Source: Brevibacterium permense
Lineage (GTDB): Bacteria > Actinomycetota > Actinomycetes > Actinomycetales > Brevibacteriaceae
Assembly (NCBI RefSeq): GCF_025506275.1
Contig: NZ_QYCP01000093.1
Location: forward strand, 186,001 to 250,000
Length of the DNA stretch: 64,000 bases
Reading direction: 5' to 3'
In this document: in pieces, positions 50,932-58,224 of the stretch
How the letters are laid out: the number at the start of each line of letters is the position of its first letter
Numbering within the stretch: the stretch's first letter is position 1
Translations under genes and position numbers: made by a program
Notes under the pieces: model-generated
What the model saw: only the letters and a program-made list of their open reading frames with translations
What the model was told of the DNA's origin: nothing
Databases searched by the model: none

Positions 50932-53265
50932 ATGAGTGAAACTTCCGGCAACGACTCCGCAGCTTCGACGACCGCGATTCCGACATCGGCGCCGGTGGCG
51001 AAGAAGGTCCCATTCGAGCGCACCCACCACGGCCATACTTTCGTCGACAATTACGAGTGGTTGCGTGAGAAGGAGTCGCCCGAGGTCATCGCCCACCTCG
51101 AAGCAGAGAACGCCTGGACGAGCGCGCAGACCGCCCACCTCGAAGGACTGCGGAACTCGATCTTCACGGAGATCAGAACGCGCATCAAGGAAACCGACAT
51201 GTCCGTGCCCAACCGGCGCGGGAACTACTGGTACTTCTCCCGCACGAAGGCCGGGCTCGACTACGGCATCAGCGTCCGGGTCCCCATTTCCGGACCCGAT
51301 GACTGGACTCCGCCGGAGGTCGGTGAAGAACCTCTGCCCGGCGAAGAAGTCGTCTTCGACTCGAACATCGCTGCTGACGGTGAGGAGTTCTTCTCCCTCG
51401 GGTCCTTCTCACTCTCGGACGACGGCAGCCGGCTCCTCTACGGTGTCGACACCACCGGCGACGAACGCTTCACCCTCCGTGTCCGCGACCTGACCACGGG
51501 AGACGACCTCGCCGACACGATCGACGGCACCTTCGCCGGAGCTTCCCTCGATCCGAGCGGACGCTTCATCTTCTACACCACCGTCGACGACGCCTGGCGA
51601 CCCGAGAAAGTGTGGCGCCACGTCGTCGGCACCGACAGCAGCGACGACGTGTGCATCTTCCACGAACCCGATGAGCGCTTCTTCGTCGGCTCGGGCTTCT
51701 CACGTTCGGGCCGAATGATGTTCGTCGTCACCGGATCGAAGATGACCACCGGATATTGGAGCATCAGCGTCGACGACCTCGAAGCCGAACCGCAGGAGAT
51801 CTGGCCCCGCGTCGACGGCGTCGAATACAACGTCGAGCACGCCGTCATCGGCGGTGAGGACCGCTTCCTCATCACCCACAACCGCAATCGCGCCGACTTC
51901 GAACTCGTGGATGTTCCGGCCGCCGATCCGACCGGAGCCGGTCGCGACATCATCGCAATCGGTGCAGACTCCGAGGGGAACACCAAGACTGAGGCCGACG
52001 CAGAGTCTGGGGCTGAGACGGAGTCTGCGGGGAAAGCGGAGCTGAGCATCAACGATCTGCGCATCGAAGACGTCGACGCCTTCGCCGACTTCATCGTGCT
52101 CAGCTACCGTCGCGGCGGCTTTGCGCGCGTCGGCATCATCCGCTTGGGCGATTCCTCCTCGCCGTTCGGACCGCTGCAGGAGCTGCCCTTCGGCCGGGAG
52201 ACCGGGTCACTTTACGTGGGCAACAACCCCGAGTTCGTGCAGACGGGGATCCGACTGCACTTCACCTCCATGTCGACGCCCGCCGTGATCTATTCCCACA
52301 GCGTCGCAGACGGCACTGACACAGTTCTCAAGCGTCAGCCTGTTCTCGGCTCCGTCGACCTGGACGCCTATACCGAAACCCTGCTGTGGGCGACAGCTGA
52401 AGACGGTACCGATATCCCGATCTCGGTCGTCTTCCGCAAGGACCTGCACCGATCCGACGGCCACGGCGGTCCCGCCTCGGCGAATGCGGGCACAGGTGAC
52501 GGTGGGGACACAGCGAACGGAGCCGCCTCAGCGAAGGTCGAGCCGGCACCGCTGCTCCTCTACGGATACGGGTCCTACGAAGCGAGCATGGACCCGTACT
52601 TCTCGGTCTCCCGGCTGTCCCTGCTCGACCGCGGCGTCGTCTTCGCCATCGCCCACGTGCGCGGCGGCGGCGAAATGGGCCGACACTGGTACGACCAGGG
52701 CAAGACCACAGCGAAGAAGAACACCTTCACCGACTTCATCGACGTCGCCCGCCACCTCATCGACACCGGGTGGACGAGTCCGGACCGGCTCGTCGCCAGC
52801 GGCGGATCGGCCGGCGGCCTGCTCATGGGCGCGATTGCGAATATGGCCCCCGAGCTCTTCGCCGGAATCAGCGCCGAAGTGCCGTTCGTCGACGCGCTGA
52901 CCTCGATCCTCATGCCCGAGCTGCCGCTGACCGTCATCGAGTGGGAGGAGTGGGGAGACCCGCTACATGACCCGCAAGTGTACGAGTACATGCGCTCGTA
53001 CTCTCCCTACGAAAACGTCACCGAGGCGGCCTACCCGCAGATCTTGGCCGTGACCTCGCTCAACGACACCCGAGTCCTCTACGTGGAACCCGCGAAATGG
53101 GTCGCCCGACTCCGCGAAGTCGGTGCGAACGCCCTGCTCAAGACCGAAATGGTCGCCGGGCACGGCGGAGCATCGGGGCGGTATGACGCATGGAAGGAGA
53201 TCGCGTTCGAGTACGCGTGGATCCTCGATGTGCTGGGACGATCGGATATCGAAATAGAGCCCTGA
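50932..53265 (+). CDS. ptrB: Oligopeptidase B (prolyl oligopeptidase family)
   Basis: A 777-residue cytoplasmic serine peptidase that cuts small peptides after basic residues. N-terminal beta-propeller (residues about 20-470) with THHGHTFVDNYEWLREKESP, then the alpha/beta hydrolase domain. The catalytic Ser is in GGSAGGLLMG, the Asp in LNDTRVLYVEPAKW and the His in AGHGGASGRYDAW. YGSYEASMDPYF is the family's entry to the catalytic domain. Longer than the usual 680-720 because of two low-complexity Ala/Glu/Gly insertions, near residues 350-370 and 515-535, both placed between secondary-structure elements. Confidence 0.92.
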   Translation: MSETSGNDSAASTTAIPTSAPVAKKVPFERTHHGHTFVDNYEWLREKESPEVIAHLEAENAWTSAQTAHLEGLRNSIFTEIRTRIKETDMSVPNRRGNYWYFSRTKAGLDYGISVRVPISGPDDWTPPEVGEEPLPGEEVVFDSNIAADGEEFFSLGSFSLSDDGSRLLYGVDTTGDERFTLRVRDLTTGDDLADTIDGTFAGASLDPSGRFIFYTTVDDAWRPEKVWRHVVGTDSSDDVCIFHEPDERFFVGSGFSRSGRMMFVVTGSKMTTGYWSISVDDLEAEPQEIWPRVDGVEYNVEHAVIGGEDRFLITHNRNRADFELVDVPAADPTGAGRDIIAIGADSEGNTKTEADAESGAETESAGKAELSINDLRIEDVDAFADFIVLSYRRGGFARVGIIRLGDSSSPFGPLQELPFGRETGSLYVGNNPEFVQTGIRLHFTSMSTPAVIYSHSVADGTDTVLKRQPVLGSVDLDAYTETLLWATAEDGTDIPISVVFRKDLHRSDGHGGPASANAGTGDGGDTANGAASAKVEPAPLLLYGYGSYEASMDPYFSVSRLSLLDRGVVFAIAHVRGGGEMGRHWYDQGKTTAKKNTFTDFIDVARHLIDTGWTSPDRLVASGGSAGGLLMGAIANMAPELFAGISAEVPFVDALTSILMPELPLTVIEWEEWGDPLHDPQVYEYMRSYSPYENVTEAAYPQILAVTSLNDTRVLYVEPAKWVARLREVGANALLKTEMVAGHGGASGRYDAWKEIAFEYAWILDVLGRSDIEIEP

Positions 53266-53529
53266 GGGGACGACTGTCGCCGCAGATAACGATACTGGGA
53301 CGATTGTCTCCAAAACCCGGATTCGGCACCCGGCGTCAGTGCCGGGCCATAAAGTGGATATCATCACATTCGACGTGATGCGCGTCATGGTCTCAGAACG
53401 GTCTGAGTGAAGGCGACGCATCATTCATCTGCATTGCCGTCACCTCCTTGCGTGCGAGGAGCGGCGGTGTCGAATGCAGAATTCGTGACGGATCCGCACC
53501 GGCGGACCGAAATTCCGAAAGGGAGAAGA
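53266..53529. promoter_or_regulatory. Intergenic region with repeated imperfect palindromes
   Basis: GGGACGACTGTCGCC (53267-53281) and GGGACGATTGTCTCC (53297-53311) are two direct copies, each a near-palindrome, 30 bases apart start to start. A third partial copy, GGGACGATCGG, is at 53235. A CCCGGC/GCCGGG hairpin follows near 53325-53345 and CATCACATTCGACGTGATG can fold further on. The first copies may be regulator sites for the ABC importer; the hairpin could end ptrB. Confidence 0.45.
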
Positions 53530-54507
53530 ATGCGTCTCAGGAAAGTGGCCACAGCGATGGTGGCAGTCGGTTCGATTCTTGCGGTTTCGGCCTGCGGAGG
53601 CGGCGAAGGCGGTGGCGGTGAGAGCGACTCGTACTCCATCGGCGTCTCCCAGCTCGTGCAGCACCCGGCACTCGACGCCGCGACCGAAGGCTTCAAGAAG
53701 TCGTTCGAAGATGCCGGCGTCGACGTCGAATGGGACGTGCAGAACGCCCAGGGCGAACAGGCCAACGCGACCTCGATCGCCCAGCAGTTCGCCAACGACG
53801 ACCTCGACCTCGTGCTCGCCGTCGCCACCCCGGCCGCTCAGGCCGCGGCCCAGGCGATCACCGACAAGCCCGTGCTCTTCACCGCCGTCACCGACGCCGA
53901 AGAGGCCGGACTCGTCGACGCCGATGACAAGCCGGGCGGCAACGTCACCGGCACCTCCGACCTCAACCCGGTCGAAGAGCAGCTGAAGCTGGTCAAGGAC
54001 GTCAAGCCCGATGCGAAGACCGTCGGCATCGTCTACAGCTCCGGTGAGGTCAACTCGCAGGTGCAGGTCGATCTCGCGAAGAAGGCCGCCAAGGACCTCG
54101 ACGTGAAGATCAAGGAAGCGACGATCGCGAACTCGGGTGAGCTCGCTCAGGCCGTGGATTCGCTCGGCAAAGTCGACGCCTACTACGTGCCCACCGACAA
54201 CAACGTCGTCTCGGCAGTGTCGACCATGGTCCAGGCGGCAGAGAAGAACAAGGCTCTGCTCGTCGGGTCGGAAGCCGGCCAGGTCGAATCCGGTGCGGCG
54301 ATCACCCGCGGCATCGACTACACGAAGCTCGGCGAACAGACCGGCGAAATGGCTCTGAAGATCCTCCAGGACGGAAAGAAGCCCGCCGAGATGCCCGTCG
54401 AGACCAGCTCGAACCTCGAACTCGTCGTCAACCCGAAGGCCGCCAAGGCCCAAGGCGTCGAGATTCCGAAGAAGCTCGTCGACGAGGCCGACAAGGTCAT
54501 CGACTGA
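53530..54507 (+). CDS. ABC transporter substrate-binding lipoprotein, TrpX/ABC_sub_bind type
   Basis: A 325-residue lipoprotein (signal VATAMVAVGSILAVSAC, lipobox VSAC). The mature part matches the PF04392 family: SIGVSQLVQHPALDAATEGFK, VLAVATPAAQAAAQAI, LFTAVTDAEEAGLV, GNVTGTSDLNPVEEQL, and YVPTDNNVVSAVSTMVQAA. In firmicutes the family includes TrpX, linked to tryptophan or tyrosine uptake; the amino-acid specificity is not proven here. It is followed by a hairpin and then by the permease and ATPase. Confidence 0.9.
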   Translation: MRLRKVATAMVAVGSILAVSACGGGEGGGGESDSYSIGVSQLVQHPALDAATEGFKKSFEDAGVDVEWDVQNAQGEQANATSIAQQFANDDLDLVLAVATPAAQAAAQAITDKPVLFTAVTDAEEAGLVDADDKPGGNVTGTSDLNPVEEQLKLVKDVKPDAKTVGIVYSSGEVNSQVQVDLAKKAAKDLDVKIKEATIANSGELAQAVDSLGKVDAYYVPTDNNVVSAVSTMVQAAEKNKALLVGSEAGQVESGAAITRGIDYTKLGEQTGEMALKILQDGKKPAEMPVETSSNLELVVNPKAAKAQGVEIPKKLVDEADKVID

Positions 54508-54580
54508 TCGGGCCCTGCTTCACCCCGTGACCCGGTGCCCGAAGTCATCGACTCCCCAGCGGCACCGACGTCACCGGCCC

Positions 54581-54612
54581 CGAGGCCGTCGGCATTGAAA
54601 CCGACGGCCTCG
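54581..54612 (+). terminator. Intra-operon hairpin between binding protein and permease
   Basis: CGAGGCCGTCGG (54581-54592) and CCGACGGCCTCG (54601-54612) form a perfect 12-bp stem with an 8-base loop, 41 bases before the permease ATG. It probably acts as a partial terminator or mRNA stabiliser that keeps the binding protein in excess over the membrane parts. Confidence 0.7.
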
Positions 54613-54652
54613 AGGCCACCACGAACCACACACCAGAAATGAACGGAAACCC

Positions 54653-55636
54653 ATGTTCGGAGCATTGGAGCTCGGGCTCATCTACGGCGCTATGGCGCTC
54701 GGGGTCTATCTGACCTTCAAGGTCCTCAACTTCCCCGACCTCACCGTCGACGGAAGCTTCACCACGGGCGGCGCCACCGCAGCCTCCCTCATCATCGCCG
54801 GGGTCAACCCCTTCCTGGCCACTGCCGCAGCGATCGGTGCCGGACTCATCGCCGGCTACATCACCGGTCTGCTCCACACGAAGGGCGGCATCGACGGACT
54901 GCTCGCCGGAATCCTCACCATGATCGGCCTGTGGTCGATCAACCTGCGGATCATGGGGAAGGCGAACCTGCCGCTCCTGCGAGAAGACACCGTGTTCACC
55001 CCGCTTCGGGAGAACCTGCTCATGGGCAGCTGGGCATCGATCGCGATCCTGCTCGTGTTCGCCCTCATCCTCAAATTCGCCATCGACTGGTTCCTCACCA
55101 CCGATCTCGGACTGGCCATCCAGGCCACCGGCAACAACAAAGAGATGATCCGCAGCCTCGGCGTCAACACCGACAACTCGACGATGCTCACCCTGGCACT
55201 GTCGAACGGCTTCGTCGCACTCTGCGGTGCACTCGTCGCCCAGTACCAAGGGTTCTCCGACATCAGCATGGGCATCGGCCTCATCCTCGTCGGACTCGCC
55301 TCGGTGATCCTCGGCCAGGCAGTGTTCGGCAGCCGCAACATCTTCATGGCCAGCCTCGGCGCGCTCCTCGGCTCGGTCGTCTACCGACTCATCATCTTCC
55401 TCGCCCTGCGCGCGGGCTTGGATACGAACGATATGAAGCTGACGACCGCGCTGCTCGTCGTCATCGCACTGCTGCTGCCCAGATGGGGCTTCCTCAAACG
55501 AATCCCCTCACTGCGCGGACGCGGAAACCGCGCGGCCGCCTCGGTGCCGACAGGAACGACCGATATGAAGGACCCCGCGGAGATCGCCGACATCCCCGCC
55601 GGCGCGACCGGCGCCCGAACCGGGAAGGAGATCTGA
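54653..55636 (+). CDS. ABC transporter permease, TrpY-like
   Basis: A 327-residue permease of the BPD_transp_2 fold with about eight helices. LELGLIYGAMALGVYLTFKVLNFPDLTVDGSFTTGGATAAS is the conserved opening; GLWSINLRIMGKANLPLL and ATGNNKEMIRSLGVNTDNSTMLTLALSNGFVALCGALVAQYQGF follow, the latter containing the EAA-like coupling loop. A 50-residue hydrophilic tail (RIPSLRGRGNRAAASVPTG and on) extends past the usual end. It lies five bases before the ATPase gene. Confidence 0.9.
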   Translation: MFGALELGLIYGAMALGVYLTFKVLNFPDLTVDGSFTTGGATAASLIIAGVNPFLATAAAIGAGLIAGYITGLLHTKGGIDGLLAGILTMIGLWSINLRIMGKANLPLLREDTVFTPLRENLLMGSWASIAILLVFALILKFAIDWFLTTDLGLAIQATGNNKEMIRSLGVNTDNSTMLTLALSNGFVALCGALVAQYQGFSDISMGIGLILVGLASVILGQAVFGSRNIFMASLGALLGSVVYRLIIFLALRAGLDTNDMKLTTALLVVIALLLPRWGFLKRIPSLRGRGNRAAASVPTGTTDMKDPAEIADIPAGATGARTGKEI

Positions 55637-55641
55637 GACCC

Positions 55642-56433
55642 ATGCTCAAGATCGACAACATCTCCAAGACCTTCTTCCCGGGCACCGTCAATGAACGCAA
55701 GGCGCTGCAAGGACTCTCGCTCGAACTCGACGAATCCGACTTCGTCACCGTGATCGGCTCCAACGGAGCCGGAAAATCGACGCTGCTCAACACCATCTCC
55801 GGTCGTCTGCCCATCGACTCCGGTTCGATCACCATCGACGGTGCCGAGGTGTCGCGGATGCCCGAGTACAAACGGGCGAGATACCTGGGCCGCGTCTTCC
55901 AGGATCCGATGGCCGGCACCGCTCCGGACCTCACGATCGAGCAGAACCTCTCGCTCGCGCTCAGGCGCGGAAAACCGCGTGGGCTGGGGCGGGGGACGAC
56001 CTCGGAGCGGCGCGAGCACTTCAAGGAGGAACTCGCCACTCTCGAACTCGGTCTCGAGAACCGACTGAAGACGAAGGTCGGGCTGCTCTCCGGCGGTCAG
56101 CGGCAGGCGCTCAGCCTGCTCATGGCCGGATTCACCCAGCCGCGGATACTGCTGCTCGACGAGCACACCGCCGCCCTCGACCCGCAGCGCGCGGCCCTGG
56201 TATCAGCTCTGACGAAGAAGATCGTCGAGGCCGACGGGCTGACCACGCTCATGGTCACCCACAATATGGAGCAGGCCATCGCGCTGGGCAACCGGCTGAT
56301 CATGATGCACGAGGGACGGATCATCTACCAGGCCTCCGCCGAGGAGAAGAAGGACCTGACCGTCGAGACGCTGCTCGGCGAATTCTCGAAACTCAAGGGA
56401 GCGACCCTGGGCGATCGGGCACTGCTGAACTGA
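55642..56433 (+). CDS. ABC transporter ATPase, TrpZ-like
   Basis: A 263-residue ABC ATPase. Walker A GSNGAGKSTLL (about residue 39), Q-loop VFQDPMAGTAPDLTIEQN, ABC signature LLSGGQRQAL, Walker B ILLLDEHTAALDP and the H-loop MVTHNMEQ are all intact. It belongs to the LivF-like group paired with PF04392 binding proteins. Third gene of the importer operon, ended by the hairpin at 56501. Confidence 0.95.
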   Translation: MLKIDNISKTFFPGTVNERKALQGLSLELDESDFVTVIGSNGAGKSTLLNTISGRLPIDSGSITIDGAEVSRMPEYKRARYLGRVFQDPMAGTAPDLTIEQNLSLALRRGKPRGLGRGTTSERREHFKEELATLELGLENRLKTKVGLLSGGQRQALSLLMAGFTQPRILLLDEHTAALDPQRAALVSALTKKIVEADGLTTLMVTHNMEQAIALGNRLIMMHEGRIIYQASAEEKKDLTVETLLGEFSKLKGATLGDRALLN

Positions 56434-56500
56434 ACCGAGACTTCGCCAGAAGCCAGGCGAACGCTCGCAGGCAGGCCGACGGTCTGCAGACAGGGATGAG

Positions 56501-56535
56501 AGGGCGGTTCGCACCGACAGGGTGCGGACCGCCCT
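56501..56535 (+). terminator. Terminator after the ABC importer operon
   Basis: AGGGCGGTTCGCACC (56501-56515) and GGTGCGGACCGCCCT (56521-56535) pair with one mismatch, loop GACAG, followed by TTCTT. Confidence 0.87.
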
Positions 56536-56552
56536 TTCTTCCGCACTGGCGT

Positions 56553-56576
56553 ACTTTACCAACCGGTTGGTAAAGT
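56553..56576. promoter_or_regulatory. Perfect 24-bp TetR operator
   Basis: ACTTTACCAACC followed directly by its complement GGTTGGTAAAGT, a perfect palindrome without spacer. It ends six bases before the TetR start codon, so autoregulation of the TetR-SMR-SMR operon is expected. Confidence 0.9.
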
Positions 56577-56582
56577 GAAAGT

Positions 56583-57182
56583 ATGGCGAATGATCGACGG
56601 ATGCGGATACTCAAGGCGGCGAAGGCTCTGGCTGAATCGCATGATTCGGTGCAGGGTGTGACGATCTCGCTGGAGTCGGTCGCACAGCAGGCGGGCCTGA
56701 CGAAGCCGGGCCTGATGTATCACTTCCCGTCCAAGGAAGCGCTCATGCTCGGGCTCGTCGACCATGCCGCAGAAGACTGGGCACGGCGACTGCGCGAGCA
56801 CACCGGGCGCCCGAGTCAGGAGCTGTCGAGCTTCGAGCGGCACCGTGCCTATGTCACAGTGGCCACCACTGCCGAGGTCTCTCGCGCCGACTATTGGATC
56901 TTCTCCGATGCGCTCTACCACCCGAAGCTGTCGCGGGCATGGAGTGAGCACCTCGGTCCGTGGTTCGACACCACCGGACTCGACGATCGTGCGGTATCTC
57001 TGCTGACCGCGGCTCGATTCTGCGCCGACGGCGCGTGGATGTCAGAGGCGACGGGAGTCTTCCCCTCCGAGGACCTCGCCGCCGTCCGCGAGCACGCCCT
57101 CGCTCTCATCGACGCCGCTGAGACCGCCGACGACGACGCTGAGAACACGTCCGACAACACCGAACCGGAGGTGAGTGAATGA
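56583..57182 (+). CDS. TetR-family repressor of SMR efflux operon
   Basis: A 199-residue repressor. RILKAAKALAESHDSVQGVTISLESVAQQAGLTKPGLMYHFPSKEALMLGLVDHAA is the DNA-binding domain, with the recognition helix around KPGLMYHF. The C-terminal part (YWIFSDALYHPKLSRAWSEHLGPW) fits QacR/EbrR-type ligand domains, ending in an acidic tail. It is the first gene of an operon with two SMR pumps, overlapping the first by four bases. The 24-bp operator precedes it, with no Shine-Dalgarno sequence, so the message may be leaderless. Confidence 0.9.
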   Translation: MANDRRMRILKAAKALAESHDSVQGVTISLESVAQQAGLTKPGLMYHFPSKEALMLGLVDHAAEDWARRLREHTGRPSQELSSFERHRAYVTVATTAEVSRADYWIFSDALYHPKLSRAWSEHLGPWFDTTGLDDRAVSLLTAARFCADGAWMSEATGVFPSEDLAAVREHALALIDAAETADDDAENTSDNTEPEVSE

Positions 57183-57538
57183 ATGCGAAACGTCTGCTGC
57201 TGCTCGTCACGGCCATCCTCGCCGAGGTGGCCGCCACCCTGATGCTGCGCGCCTCGGTTGCCGATCCCAGGTGGATCCCCGGTGTCGTAGTCCTCTATGC
57301 CACAGCCTTCTTCATCCTCGGGCTCACCCAGCGGCTGGGCATGCCGCTCGGCGCTGTCTACGCCACTTGGTCGGCCAGCGGAGTCGCCCTCGTCGCCGTG
57401 CTCGGCGTCGTGTTCTTCGGTGAGCTCCTGAGCATCGGCGCCATCATCGGCATCGCCCTCATCATCATCGGGGTCATCCTCGTCGAATCCGGCACTCCCG
57501 AGGAATCCGAGACCGTCGACGCGGAGGTGACCGAATGA
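57179..57538 (+). CDS. Small multidrug resistance (SMR) subunit A
   Basis: A 119-residue, four-helix pump subunit. The essential Glu lies in ILAEVAATLMLRAS (helix 1), YATWSASGVALVAVLGVVFFGELLSIG is the helix 3-4 signature, and GIALIIIGVILVESG is helix 4. The last 15 residues are acidic. Paired SMR genes usually encode antiparallel heterodimers that expel cationic antiseptics or guanidinium-like compounds. Coupled to both neighbours. Confidence 0.92.
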   Translation: MNAKRLLLLVTAILAEVAATLMLRASVADPRWIPGVVVLYATAFFILGLTQRLGMPLGAVYATWSASGVALVAVLGVVFFGELLSIGAIIGIALIIIGVILVESGTPEESETVDAEVTE

Positions 57539-57849
57539 GCTGGATGTGGTTGGCCCTGTCGATCCTCAGCGAAGTCGCCGGCACCCTGTGCCTGCGCGCC
57601 AGCGCCGGACTGCAGCGCAAGATCTGGTTCATCCCCGTGGCGATCAGCTACACCGCGGCCTTCTTCTTCCTCAGCCGCACCCTCGCCGAGGGCATGCCGC
57701 TCGGCGTCGCCTACGGTCTCTGGGCGGCGTGCGGAGTCGCACTGGTCTGCCTGCTCTCTCGAGTGATCTGGAAGGATCCGCTGACGCGGAAGGCGCTCCT
57801 CGGGATCGGCTTCATCACCGTCGGCGTCATGCTCGTCGAAATCGGCTGA
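57535..57849 (+). CDS. Small multidrug resistance (SMR) subunit B
   Basis: A 104-residue partner. The membrane Glu is in LSILSEVAGTLCLRAS, YGLWAACGVALVCLLSRVIWKDPLTRKALLGIGFITVGVMLVEIG is the C-terminal half. Compared with subunit A it has more basic loop residues (QRKI, KDPLTRK), as expected if the two insert in opposite directions. Confidence 0.92.
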   Translation: MSWMWLALSILSEVAGTLCLRASAGLQRKIWFIPVAISYTAAFFFLSRTLAEGMPLGVAYGLWAACGVALVCLLSRVIWKDPLTRKALLGIGFITVGVMLVEIG

Positions 57850-58224
57850 TCCGGTCTTTGCTGAGAATTTATTGTGAAGCCGCAAGGAAGCTGTTATCGT
57901 CCGAAGACATGATCCCTCTTCGATTCGACGACCTCCACCGCGGGGGATGGTCGACCCCGAATCGAGAGCGCCCGAGCTGCGGCTTCGCCAATGATTCCTG
58001 GGAACCCGTGGCCGTCGGCTGGTGGGGCGGAGAGCCCTAGTCCCTGATCGCCGATCCGCAGACCATCTGCCCGATCGTCGGCCGCCGACCGGCCGCATCA
58101 CCTGATTTCCCACTCGTACCCGATGTGCGTTCATGCCATCGGGCCATGATGCGTTCGTCTCCGTGTACGGCACCGATCGATTTCGGCAGTCTTCCGCAAC
58201 TATCGAAAGAGTGTGAACCGACAC
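57850..58224. other. Intergenic region with a doubtful small ORF
   Basis: About 370 bases between the SMR genes and the BCCT transporter. An ATG frame at 57909-58040 encodes 43 residues (MIPLRFDDLHRGGWS and on, ending WEPVAVGWWGGEP) with no ribosome site and no recognised family. The rest holds only AT-richer sequence that probably contains the BCCT promoter. No clear operator palindrome was seen. Confidence 0.4.

Noticed and set aside
53266..53529. T-box or trp attenuator ahead of the TrpX-like gene
   Set aside because: No T-box sequence, leader peptide with Trp codons or alternative terminator was recognisable; only short palindromes.
57909..58040. 43-residue gene
   Set aside because: No ribosome site and no recognised family; kept only as a note in the intergenic entry.
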